The translations under genes were made by a program, and so were the position numbers. Source: Terriglobia bacterium (GTDB taxonomy: Bacteria > Acidobacteriota > Terriglobia > JAIQFV01). Taken from it: 64,000 bases of DNA. Positions 56,063-64,000 of the stretch are shown in pieces; the stretch's first letter is position 1, and each line of letters begins with the position of its first letter. The stretch covers positions 248,001 to 312,000 of the forward strand of contig JAIQFY010000001.1 of NCBI GenBank assembly GCA_020072965.1, in the 5' to 3' direction. The notes under the pieces were generated by a model, which was not told the origin of the DNA, did no database searches, and was given only the letters and a program-made list of their open reading frames with translations.

Positions 56063-56407
56063 ATGAGCGATAAAACAGAGGTCTGGCAGGGAACCTTGGC
56101 CCTGATGATCCTGAAGACCCTTGAAGCGATGGGACCGCTGCACGGTTACGGCATTGCCCGCCGGATTGAGCAGACGAGCGGCAATCTCCTGGTCGTCAAT
56201 TACGGGACCATTTATCCGGCTCTCTTGAAACTGGAGCAGGAGGGCTACATCGACTCTGAGTGGGGCATGTCGGACAACAACCGCAAGGCCAAATACTACC
56301 GCCTCACACGCGCCGGACGAAAGCACGTCGCGAAAGAAACGCAGGATTGGGAACAAGCCACGGCCATACTCGCAAGATTTCTGGCGCCCGGGGAGGAGCA
56401 CTCTTGA
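56063..56407 (+). CDS. PadR-family transcriptional regulator
   Basis: A 114-residue winged-helix repressor. The PadR core is ALMILKTLEAMGPLHGYGIA, then NYGTIYPALLKLEQEGYIDSEW and KAKYYRLTRAGRK, with a C-terminal helix for dimerisation. The ATG at 56063 follows AGGAGGATT. In Acidobacteriota such genes very often stand directly before orphan MacB/FtsX-type permeases, as here, which suggests it controls them. The ligand is unknown. Confidence 0.93.
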   Translation: MSDKTEVWQGTLALMILKTLEAMGPLHGYGIARRIEQTSGNLLVVNYGTIYPALLKLEQEGYIDSEWGMSDNNRKAKYYRLTRAGRKHVAKETQDWEQATAILARFLAPGEEHS

Positions 56408-56437
56408 GACGACTTCGCGCTGCGGTACGAATAGAGC

Positions 56438-56503
56438 GTGGGGCGGACGTCCCCGTCCGCCCTTCTTTGGGGCCGTTGGTGCAGACGAGGACGTCTGCCC
56501 CAC
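56438..56503. repeat. Dispersed palindrome, GACGTC family, copy 3
   Basis: Arms of 23 bases (56438-56460 and 56481-56503) match with three exceptions and share GTGGGGCRGACGTC with copy 1. It sits between padR and the first permease gene, 19 bases before its ATG. Confidence 0.7.
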
Positions 56504-56522
56504 ATGTCAAACAAGGAGTCTC

Positions 56523-59225
56523 ATGAGACAACTACGCGCCTGGCTTCTGCGGCTCGGCGGTTTGTTCAACAAGGAACGACGGGACCGGGAATTAGCAGAC
56601 GAGCTGGAAAGCCATCTCCAGATGCACGTCGAGGACAACTTGCATCGTGGGATGACTCAAGAAGAAGCACGCCGGCAGGCCCTGGTCCAGTTGGGCGGCC
56701 TGGAGCAAGCCAAAGAGCTTTACCGTGAGCGATGGGGCCTGCCGCGGCTCGAAACCATCTGGCAAGACGTGCGCTTCGGCCTGCGTCTGCTGCGCAAATC
56801 ACCCAGTTTCACCGCCGTCGCCGTCCTTACGCTCGCTCTCGGCATCGGAATCAACGCGGGCATCTTCCAGATCTTCAACGGCCTCGCGTTGCGGCCGCTG
56901 AATTTGCCCGGCTCCGGGCGCGTCCTCACTCTGTACCAAACCTTCCATCTGAATCAGGGACCGATGCACCGAAGCGTCTACGGCTCAGGAAACCTATTCT
57001 CGTACTACGAATACAAGGAATATCGGGACCAGAACCACGTTTTTTCCGGGTTGCTATCCTACGCCCCGTTCGTTGAGGTGACCTTGGATGGCGAGCGGCA
57101 CCGTCAACTCCTCGGTACCCTGGCCTCGTGCAATTACTTCGAGGTGCTGGACGTTCGGCCTGTGCTGGGACGGACTTTCGTCGAATCCGATTGCGCTCAA
57201 AGCGACCGTGGCGCCGTTGTTGTTCTCAGTGATGAGATGTGGCGCAACACCTTCGCCGCAGACCCGGCCGTCATTGGAAAGGCTGTCACGCTCAATCGTG
57301 TCCCCCTGACAATCATCGGGGTCGCACCTCGCGGTTTCGCGGGGACCGAGGTGGTGCCTTCTGCATTCTGGGCACCGCTCAGCATACAGCCGAGCCTTTA
57401 TTCCGGCCGGGAACTGCAAGGAGACATGCTGGCGGATGACGAACTCAGCTGGCTGCAGCTGATGGGACGCGTCCGGGGCGATTTCTCGAATGCGCAGGTC
57501 CTGGCCGACGTGAAAGTCATCGCGGCCCGCCTTGACCGACGCCATCCCGGGTTTGATTCGAAGATCAGCGTCGCGACTTCTACCCTGTTCGTCCGGCCTG
57601 AGGAGCATTACCTCATGGTCGGCGGCGGGGCCGCAATTCTGCTTGCAGTTGGGCTCGTCCTTCTCATCGCGTGCGCGAATGTGGCGAGCCTCCTGCTCGC
57701 TCGTGCCGCTACGCGCCGGCGGGAGATCGCGATCCGCCTTGCCACCGGCGCCAGCCGCGGCCGCCTGGTGCGTCAGCTCCTGACGGAGAGTCTTTTGCTG
57801 GCACTGCTTGGGGGGGCGCTGGGTTCCCTCCTGGCGTTCTTGTCGTTCGAAGCAGTGCTGAAGTTCACTCTCTCGCATCTCCCGGAAGCATTCCCCACCC
57901 TCAATCTATCGGTTACCCCGGACCTCCGGGTCCTGGCTTACACGCTCGTCCTCACGTTGCTCACGGCCATCGCTTTTGGCCTCGCGCCCGCGTTCGAAGC
58001 CTCCCGCATGGACTTGGCGACACAACTCAAGGATGAGGGCGCGGGCCTGCAAGGCCATCAAACTCGCGGTGGGCTGTTGCGACGTTCGCTAGTAGGACTG
58101 CAAATTGCGATCTCCATGATCCTTCTGCTTACCGCCGGGCTTCTGCTTCGAGGACTCTACCGGGCGCAGACCCTCGATCCCGGCTTCTCCCTTGAAAACA
58201 TCACAGCGGTCTCCACCGATCTGGCGAACCAGGGCTACACCGGGGGACGCGCTGTGGCTTTCAGAAACGAGCTGATCGACCGTGTTTCCGGGCTACCGGG
58301 GGTGGAAGAAGTGGCACAAGCTTCGGTCTTCCCCCTGGGCAGCTCACACCACGTCACCCAGGGTTCCATTCCTGGCCATGAGGAAAGCCAAAGGGTTGAA
58401 TTGAACGCCGTCTCGCGGAATTTCTTCGCCACCCTGTCGATTCCGATCGTCCGCGGCCGGACCTTTAGCAATGCCGAGGTTCAAACCGATGCCAGGGCCC
58501 TTATCGTGACGGAAACTGCGGCCCGGATTTTTTGGCCAGGTGAAGATCCGGTCGGCCAGCGGCTCGTGCTGTACAACAGGCCCGGCAATCCCGTCTACTA
58601 CGTGGTTGGCGTCGCAAAGGACGCTCAAGTGTCGCATCTCGGTGAAGACCATCCCAACTATTTGTACATCCCCGCCAGCGCCGACAAGCTGGAACAGCTC
58701 CATTTGCTGGTTCGCACCACCGGAGCCGGCGCTTCGCTGAAGGACATGCGCTCCGCAGTGGACGAGCTCGATCCTCAACTCACTGCCAAGGTGGTTCGAC
58801 TCGAAGACTATCTCGAGTTCTGGCGCGCCCCGGCACGGGTGGCGGCGATTTTCTCTGCGGTACTGGGCGGGTTGGCGCTTCTGCTGGCATCCGCCGGCGT
58901 GTATGGAACGGTCAGTTTCGCGGTCAGCCGGCGCATCCGCGAAATCGGGATTCGCATGGCTCTGGGAGCGGATGGCCAGGACGTCATGCGCCTCGTTCTT
59001 CGCCAGACCTTGCGCCCCGTTTTGATCGGCGCCACAGTCGGCATCGCGGCGTGCGCAGGCGTGTCCCGGCTTCTTTCGAGCTTTCTATTTGGCCTCAGCA
59101 GTCTCGATCCCATTGCCTTCTTCGCGGTACCGGCATTCCTGCTCGCGGTAGCCTTGCTGGCAAGCTACTTGCCGGCTCGCCGGGCCTGCCGCGTGGACCC
59201 AATGGTGGCCTTGAGGTACGAGTGA
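56523..59225 (+). CDS. MacB/FtsX-type ABC permease, acidobacterial duplicated orphan permease, copy 1
   Basis: A 900-residue inner-membrane protein. The N-terminal 80 residues are the permease-prefix helix region (ADELESHLQMHVEDNLHRGM). Then comes a first TM, a MacB periplasmic core domain, three TMs of an FtsX block, a second periplasmic domain and a final FtsX block ending DPMVALRYE. No ATPase gene lies nearby, which is what 'orphan' refers to. AAGGAGTCTC precedes the ATG. Substrate unknown; these families are linked to efflux or envelope stress. Confidence 0.9.
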   Translation: MRQLRAWLLRLGGLFNKERRDRELADELESHLQMHVEDNLHRGMTQEEARRQALVQLGGLEQAKELYRERWGLPRLETIWQDVRFGLRLLRKSPSFTAVAVLTLALGIGINAGIFQIFNGLALRPLNLPGSGRVLTLYQTFHLNQGPMHRSVYGSGNLFSYYEYKEYRDQNHVFSGLLSYAPFVEVTLDGERHRQLLGTLASCNYFEVLDVRPVLGRTFVESDCAQSDRGAVVVLSDEMWRNTFAADPAVIGKAVTLNRVPLTIIGVAPRGFAGTEVVPSAFWAPLSIQPSLYSGRELQGDMLADDELSWLQLMGRVRGDFSNAQVLADVKVIAARLDRRHPGFDSKISVATSTLFVRPEEHYLMVGGGAAILLAVGLVLLIACANVASLLLARAATRRREIAIRLATGASRGRLVRQLLTESLLLALLGGALGSLLAFLSFEAVLKFTLSHLPEAFPTLNLSVTPDLRVLAYTLVLTLLTAIAFGLAPAFEASRMDLATQLKDEGAGLQGHQTRGGLLRRSLVGLQIAISMILLLTAGLLLRGLYRAQTLDPGFSLENITAVSTDLANQGYTGGRAVAFRNELIDRVSGLPGVEEVAQASVFPLGSSHHVTQGSIPGHEESQRVELNAVSRNFFATLSIPIVRGRTFSNAEVQTDARALIVTETAARIFWPGEDPVGQRLVLYNRPGNPVYYVVGVAKDAQVSHLGEDHPNYLYIPASADKLEQLHLLVRTTGAGASLKDMRSAVDELDPQLTAKVVRLEDYLEFWRAPARVAAIFSAVLGGLALLLASAGVYGTVSFAVSRRIREIGIRMALGADGQDVMRLVLRQTLRPVLIGATVGIAACAGVSRLLSSFLFGLSSLDPIAFFAVPAFLLAVALLASYLPARRACRVDPMVALRYE

Positions 59226-59323
59226 AGTGTGACCTGTGGTGAATGGTAGGTGATGGGATCGAGGTCGGAGGTCGGAACTCAGAAGTCGGAGGTCAGACAT
59301 CGGAGGTCAGAAAAAAGGTGGAA

Positions 59324-59364
59324 GTCAGAAGCCGGGACCCAATTGGTGTTTTCCGGCTTCTGAC
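59324..59364. repeat. Palindromic repeat between the two permease genes
   Basis: A perfect 12-base inverted repeat (GTCAGAAGCCGG and CCGGCTTCTGAC) is flanked by tandem-like GTCAGA/GGAGGTC units from 59265 to 59385. It looks like a dispersed repeat cluster. Confidence 0.65.
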
Positions 59365-59428
59365 ATCTGACGTCTGACATCTGACTTCAAGGGGCACAAG
59401 ACAATACTAGCTCCAGAGAGGGTCATTC

Positions 59429-62110
59429 ATGCGGCAACTGCGTGCGTGGTTTTTGCGGCTGGCCGGTCTGTTCAACAAAGCCCGGCATGATCACGAGCTG
59501 GCGAACGAACTCGAATCCCATCTTCAGATGCACATCGAGGACAATCTTCGATCGGGCATGAATCCGGAAGAGGCGAGGCGGCAAGCCCTGATCCGCTTGG
59601 GGAACATCGAATCAACCAAGGAAAACTACCGTGACCGTCGCGGCCTGCCGGCTCTGGAGACGCTGCTTCAAGATGTTCGATACAGTCTGCGCATGCTGGG
59701 TAAAAATCCCGGTTTCACCGCCGTCGCGGTGATCACCCTGGCGCTCGGCATCGGCGGCAACACCGCCATCTTCAGCGTGATCGACGCCGTCATCCTGCGC
59801 CCATTGCCATTTGATTCTCCCGAACGCCTTGTCGCGGTATGGGAATCAAGTCCTCGCGTAGGTGTCTACCACTCCACCATTTCCTATCCCGACTTCGTCG
59901 ACTGGAAGCAGCAGAACCACGTATTCGAACGAATGGCGGCATTCCACACCGCCGATTTCACTCTGACAGGCATGGACGAACCGGCGCACCTTCTGGGTGG
60001 CGTGGTATCTTCGGACCTGTTTCCTCTATTGGGCGTCAAGCCCAAACTGGGACGGGACTTCCTGCCGTCAGAAGATAGCCTCGGCACGGCAAAGGGCCGG
60101 CCAGTCATCCTGAGCTACGGCCTCTGGCAGCGGCGCTTTGGATCGGATTCACAGGTCATCGGACAATCCATCGTCCTTGACAATCAACCCTACACTATCG
60201 TCGGGGTCATGCCACAGAGCTTTCAATATCCCATTGAGTCCAAGCCGATCGAACTTTGGACAACAATGTTGGTGGATATGATCACGACTGACCACTCCAA
60301 ACCCATGACGGCACAGCGGGGCGCGCATTATTTAGGAGCCATTGCCCGCCTGAAACCTCATGTCAGCCTGCAACAGGCACGGGCAGAACTGGAGACCATC
60401 GCGAACGCCCTGGCTCAGCAATATCCGGATACGAACAAATATGGCGGGGCGACCGCTGAGCCGGAACTGGATCGTCTCGTGGGTGACATCCGTCCGGCCT
60501 TATTGATCCTATTCCGAGCGGTAGGGTGTGTGTTGTTGATTGCCTGCGTGAACGTTGCCAACCTGCTGCTGGCGCGTGCGACAGTGCGCCGGAAGGAAAT
60601 TGCGATTCGTTCTGCCCTTGGGGCCTCCCGGAGCCGGATTGTGCGGCAACTTCTGACAGAAAGCGTCTTGCTTTCCCTGCTCGGCGGGGTCTTCGCACTG
60701 CTTCTGACCCTGTGGGGAACGAATGGGCTGTTGGCCCTGAGCCCTCAGAACCTCCCCCGTCTGAGTGGAGTGCATCTGAGCGCCCACGTCTTTGCCTTCA
60801 CGGCGATCGCTTCCCTTCTGACCGGCCTGCTTTTCGGCTTGCTTCCGGCGATCCGCGTCTCAATGTCAGGCGCGGCCGAAGCAATCAACGAAGGAGGCCG
60901 AAGCGCCACCCCCGACAGCAGGCGTCACAGCCGCCTTCGCAGCATGCTCGGAGCAGCGGAAATGGCCCTGGCGCTCGTGCCGCTGGTCGGCGCCGGATTG
61001 CTGATGCAAAGTTTTGTGCGCCTGCAGCGAGTCAAACTTGGATTTGATCCAGCCAAAGTCCTCACCGTGAATCTTGCCTTACCGGAGGCACGGTACACCA
61101 CGGCCCAGCAAGCGACCTTTTTCCGCCAACTCTTACCGCGCCTCGGGTCCCTGCCGGGTGTGCAATCGGCAAGCGCTGTTTATCCCTTGCCCCTCGGTGA
61201 CGACCAGATCAGTATCTCCTTTGAAATCGACGGGCGTCCGGTGGCCAGGAGCGAACAGCCCAGCACCAACTATCGCACCGCCGCCCCAGACTATTTCCGA
61301 ACCATGCATATTCCGTTGCTGCGGGGGCGGGATTTCACCGAGCGAGATGATGAGAAGGCCCACCCTGTGATCATCGTCAATGAGACTTTTGCCAAGCGGT
61401 TTTTTCCAAATGAGGACCCCCTCGGCAAACGGATCAAGCCCGGGATGTCGACGCTTCCAGGCGGCTCAGTGATGCGCGAGATTATTGGAGTCGTGGGCGA
61501 TGTCAAGCATCGTGGATTGAGTTATGCTTCCGGACCGGAGGTCTATGAGCCTCAAAACCAGATGCCGTTTAATGGATTGACGTTGGTCATCCGCGGCGAC
61601 AATGACCCCCGCTCCCTGATCGGCGCAGTGCGCGAACAGGTGGAGGCCCAGGACAAGGACCTCCCCCTCTTCGACTCCAAGCTGATGGAGGATTACCTTT
61701 ACGCCTCAATCGCCGAGCCCCGATTCAATACCTTGCTCCTGACGATTTTTGCTGTGGTGGCACTAGCGTTGGCAGCAGTCGGACTCTACGGGGTCATGTC
61801 GTATTCCGTAGCCCAGCGGACACATGAAATTGGAATCCGAATGGCGTTGGGTGCCGGGCGCAGGGATGTCCTCAAGCTGGTGATCGGCCAAGGGCTGCTC
61901 ATTGTCGTTTTTGGAATTGCATTGGGTTTGGTGGGCGCCGGGCTGGCTGCACGAATGATGGCCGGGTTGCTGTTTGGAGTAGAGAGTCTGCACCCGCCCA
62001 CGTTTGTCGGTGTAGCCCTGCTGCTCGGGGTTGTTGCACTCTTAGCATGCTACCTGCCCGCGCGGCGGGCAACCAGAGTCGATCCTATGGTGGCACTACG
62101 GTATGAATAG
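59429..62110 (+). CDS. MacB/FtsX-type ABC permease, copy 2
   Basis: An 893-residue paralogue of the previous gene with the same layout: permease prefix (ANELESHLQMHIEDNLRSGM), TM, MacB core, FtsX block, second core, FtsX block (DPMVALRYE). N- and C-terminal ends are close to identical in places, while the periplasmic domains differ, which suggests an old duplication with changed specificity. The ATG at 59429 follows AGAGAGGGTC. The two genes probably form one transcript behind PadR. Confidence 0.9.
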   Translation: MRQLRAWFLRLAGLFNKARHDHELANELESHLQMHIEDNLRSGMNPEEARRQALIRLGNIESTKENYRDRRGLPALETLLQDVRYSLRMLGKNPGFTAVAVITLALGIGGNTAIFSVIDAVILRPLPFDSPERLVAVWESSPRVGVYHSTISYPDFVDWKQQNHVFERMAAFHTADFTLTGMDEPAHLLGGVVSSDLFPLLGVKPKLGRDFLPSEDSLGTAKGRPVILSYGLWQRRFGSDSQVIGQSIVLDNQPYTIVGVMPQSFQYPIESKPIELWTTMLVDMITTDHSKPMTAQRGAHYLGAIARLKPHVSLQQARAELETIANALAQQYPDTNKYGGATAEPELDRLVGDIRPALLILFRAVGCVLLIACVNVANLLLARATVRRKEIAIRSALGASRSRIVRQLLTESVLLSLLGGVFALLLTLWGTNGLLALSPQNLPRLSGVHLSAHVFAFTAIASLLTGLLFGLLPAIRVSMSGAAEAINEGGRSATPDSRRHSRLRSMLGAAEMALALVPLVGAGLLMQSFVRLQRVKLGFDPAKVLTVNLALPEARYTTAQQATFFRQLLPRLGSLPGVQSASAVYPLPLGDDQISISFEIDGRPVARSEQPSTNYRTAAPDYFRTMHIPLLRGRDFTERDDEKAHPVIIVNETFAKRFFPNEDPLGKRIKPGMSTLPGGSVMREIIGVVGDVKHRGLSYASGPEVYEPQNQMPFNGLTLVIRGDNDPRSLIGAVREQVEAQDKDLPLFDSKLMEDYLYASIAEPRFNTLLLTIFAVVALALAAVGLYGVMSYSVAQRTHEIGIRMALGAGRRDVLKLVIGQGLLIVVFGIALGLVGAGLAARMMAGLLFGVESLHPPTFVGVALLLGVVALLACYLPARRATRVDPMVALRYE

Positions 62111-62209
62111 CAGTAAAGAGTGACACGTGAGGAGGATGGAGTCACAGGCTGGAGATTTTCAGGGTCGAAAACCCCTGTGACCTCCAATTCGTCAGGGGAT
62201 GCAATGATT

Positions 62210-62647
62210 TCACACCAAATCGAAGAGGCGCTGCCTGCGAACGGCCCAATCCTCGCTGGAGAGGATCCGAGGACCGACCTCAATCAATCGTGGCAACAGA
62301 TTGAAGACTGAGACAGGACTCCATTTCACCCCCTGTCGGGTACGGAATCCCTGCGCATTGAGTTCATCCGCCACCTGAGTCAGGTTCTTATCCAGGACGA
62401 TTAACTCCATCGTCCGCAACAGGATCAGTTTTTCGGTGTGCTCCTCTTCGAGCGTCACACAATCACTTCCCACTTTGAGCCCAAAGGGAACCTCCCCGCT
62501 CAGAACACCCGTCCCCTGTTCTTCCCTTGAGGTCTCACGCTCCCATTCAACAGCCACGAGTTTCCAGCCCGCATCCGTCTTTAGGCGAATGAATTCCTCG
62601 GTTGGAGGAGCGGAAACAACTTCCCGGACACGTTCAACCTTTGCCAT
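62210..62647 (-). CDS. Orphan protein with recombinase-like C-terminal domain
   Basis: A 145-residue protein. Residues about 70-130 resemble the recombinase domain of large serine integrases: TQVADELNAQGFRTRQGVKWSPVSVFNLLPRLIE. The N-terminal catalytic resolvase domain with its Ser is missing, so it is not a recombinase by itself. Similar standalone forms seem to occur in Acidobacteriota. It may bind DNA. The gene is convergent with the second permease gene 100 bases away. Confidence 0.65.
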   Translation of the reverse strand: MAKVERVREVVSAPPTEEFIRLKTDAGWKLVAVEWERETSREEQGTGVLSGEVPFGLKVGSDCVTLEEEHTEKLILLRTMELIVLDKNLTQVADELNAQGFRTRQGVKWSPVSVFNLLPRLIEVGPRILSSEDWAVRRQRLFDLV

Positions 62648-63492
62648 GATGCCTCCCTGATGCTTTGACCTGCTCTCAGATCCTCTTCCCCATATCTCAA
62701 GAGTCCATTTTGCTCAGATGTATTGGCCTGATCACTTAGCTAGGGCGGCGGCTTACGTCGTTGGACCAACAGAGCCCCACTTCAATAAAAGTCGGCACAC
62801 TAATCCTTAGCTAAGAATGAACAAGGAATTTTCCAGCAAATTCCGTACCATTCGCGCCAAGAGAAATGGGATTGAATTAATGAGGGTTAAGGGAGACTTC
62901 TCAATAGCGCTGTGCCTTCCGATGTCCATTTGTGGGATTCCTACTCCCAAAATCGACCATTGGACAGGTCCTGATCTGAAATTTTTGAGAAGCAACGGCT
63001 CCGGCAAAATCCAATCTCCTCTGACTAGACGGAAGTAATCACAATCGGAATCCCCCACTTCTCCACATAGAGGGTGTGGAGCCTCAGGAACCCTGCTCCA
63101 ATCGGCTCAGCTCACGGCTTTCCTGAGTGGGAGGCCTACTTTGAAATGGGGCCATTCAGGAATTCAGGCTCCTACCGCCCCACTGTGAGGTTCAAGGGGG
63201 GGGCTTTCTCCCGAATTCGATTTATCCAGATAAGGTTCATTTTGTGGGGAAAAAGACTGCACTGGTCACTATTTCTATTGTCAAATGAGAACATGTGTTT
63301 CATAAAAAAACATACGTATTGGCCATAGACCATTAATGGACATAAATTCGCCTCCTAGATTCTTATTAATAGACTACAATTACATTATTATCAATATATT
63401 ATGCTATTAATAAAAAATTGGCATATAAGTTGCTCTACCAATGGCGTATCATGAGTTTGATGGAAGGAAACACCGAAGACAGGGGAGGACAT
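62648..63492. other. AT-rich non-coding region
   Basis: About 845 bases without a convincing gene. The last part (about 63240-63430) is far more AT-rich than the rest of the window. A 10-base palindrome, CCATTAATGG, lies near 63330. It seems to be the upstream control region of the following gene. Confidence 0.6.
63418..63434 (+). promoter_or_regulatory. Candidate sigma-54 promoter
   Basis: TTGGCATATAAGTTGCT contains GG at -24 and GC at -12 separated by exactly 10 bases, with the TTGGCA and TTGC cores that sigma-54 prefers. It lies 58 bases before the gene start at 63493, and the upstream AT-rich DNA would suit an enhancer or IHF site. Confidence 0.5.
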
Positions 63493-63777
63493 ATGATGAA
63501 CGAAAGGGTAGCTCAACTGCTGGTCAATGACATTATGAAGTCATATTGGGATTCCCGGGACATCCATCAGTCCGACAATTTCGTCACGACAGAGAAATTT
63601 GTAAAAAACCTAAGCGACCTCCAACTCCAGCTCGAGTTCGCCCTCTACTTCCTCTGCGGGTTTGAAAAGAAGGCAATCTCCAAATTCCTCCGCCGGAACA
63701 AGACGAGAGTTGACAAAGAAATCAGTCGCATGCAGGAAATGTACCTGTTGCTTGTCCGACCTCGCGGCAATGCCTAG
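63493..63777 (+). CDS. Small helix-rich protein, possibly HTH
   Basis: A 94-residue protein starting MMNERVAQLL at 63493 after GGGGAGG. The C-terminal half (LQLEFALYFLCGFEKKAISKFL and RRNKTRVDKEISRMQEM) resembles a sigma region 4-type helix-turn-helix. The start at 63418 is excluded because it would overlap the promoter. Function unknown; its own sigma-54-like promoter and isolated position are notable. Confidence 0.55.
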   Translation: MMNERVAQLLVNDIMKSYWDSRDIHQSDNFVTTEKFVKNLSDLQLQLEFALYFLCGFEKKAISKFLRRNKTRVDKEISRMQEMYLLLVRPRGNA

Positions 63778-63945
63778 TGCTTCAAGGGCCAGAATACGAA
63801 TCGACTGGCCTGAGGCGAGTCGGCACACCAAGTTTATTGACGGAACACATAGGTTTACAAGAGTTGTTTGAACTGGGCCCTAAAGATCGAGTTTCAAGAA
63901 CAATATCCGCATCAAAGATCCTGCCACAAAATCCCATCCACCCTA

Positions 63946-63967
63946 CGGCCCCGCTCAGGCGGGGCCG
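63946..63967. repeat. Short GC-rich hairpin at window end
   Basis: CGGCCCCGC and GCGGGGCCG form a perfect 9-base stem with a TCAG loop. No clear T-run follows, so it may be a repeat and not a terminator for the gene that ends at 63777. Confidence 0.5.
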
Positions 63968-64000
63968 CTGCCTTTAGGGGTAGTGACACCCGCTTGTCAT

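Noticed and set aside
62817-63328. Two plus-strand frames of 73 and 84 codons in the AT-rich region
   Set aside because: Composition is not protein-like and no ribosome-binding site precedes either.

Overview
The window looks like a piece of chromosome from an uncultured or soil Acidobacteriota member. The evidence is two tandem 'acidobacterial duplicated orphan permease' genes behind a PadR regulator (56-62 kb), a very large Oar-type TonB-dependent receptor with an N-terminal carboxypeptidase-like domain, an LptE lipoprotein (so a Gram-negative envelope), and many short dispersed palindromes between genes. No phage, insertion sequence, CRISPR array or rRNA operon is visible. This placement is an inference from gene content; no marker gene was compared.

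Layout. 1-13.8 kb: mixed housekeeping genes, namely a partial LD-carboxypeptidase (S66), a DMT exporter, an alpha/beta hydrolase, an EEP-family nuclease/phosphatase, threonine synthase with an overlapping polytopic membrane protein, an odd sigma-like/zinc-finger fusion, ketopantoate reductase, an AhpD-like protein, two membrane or coiled-coil proteins of unknown role and an MBL-fold protein. 13.1-17.3 kb: a minus-strand run nfo-leuS-lptE-MBL. 17.6-21.2 kb: a split B12-dependent acyl-CoA mutase (large and small subunit) with a CsgG-like secreted protein gene between the halves. Its active-site residues point to isobutyryl-CoA mutase rather than methylmalonyl-CoA mutase. 21.4-23.3 kb: a HExxH secreted metallopeptidase coupled to a LOG-family protein. 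23.3-28.3 kb: a minus-strand acyl-CoA catabolic set (carboxyltransferase, AtuA, AtuA-C, enoyl-CoA hydratase) resembling acyclic terpene/leucine degradation but without a biotin-carboxylase subunit in view. 28.5-29.6 kb: bacterioferritin and a hotdog thioesterase.

29.7-48.7 kb reads as a protein and histidine utilisation island. All the genes needed to take histidine to glutamate are present (hutH, hutU, hutI, and a fused formimidoyltransferase-cyclodeaminase). They are scattered and interleaved with a TonB receptor, a pair of M16 peptidases (one catalytic, one not), a DmpA/P1-type aminopeptidase and a prolyl-oligopeptidase fused to a formylglycine-generating-enzyme-like domain. A plausible joint role is uptake and breakdown of peptides, feeding amino acids into catabolism. 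Pterin dehydratase and an FmdB zinc ribbon also sit here.

49.3-53.1 kb: a conserved type of operon with an amidase, a GerMN protein, RNase PH and RdgB, followed by tRNA-Pro(TGG). 53.2-56 kb: intergenic palindromes, an MDMPI-type DinB-fold protein, a secreted protein of unknown role, and a very small membrane-protein ORF ahead of a strong terminator. 56-62.1 kb: PadR plus two paralogous MacB/FtsX permeases. 62.2-64 kb: an orphan recombinase-like C-terminal domain, an AT-rich stretch, and a small gene behind what looks like a sigma-54 promoter.

Gene starts were chosen from ribosome-binding sites, overlaps and family N-termini; several use TTG or GTG. Functions come from motifs read by eye, without database searches.
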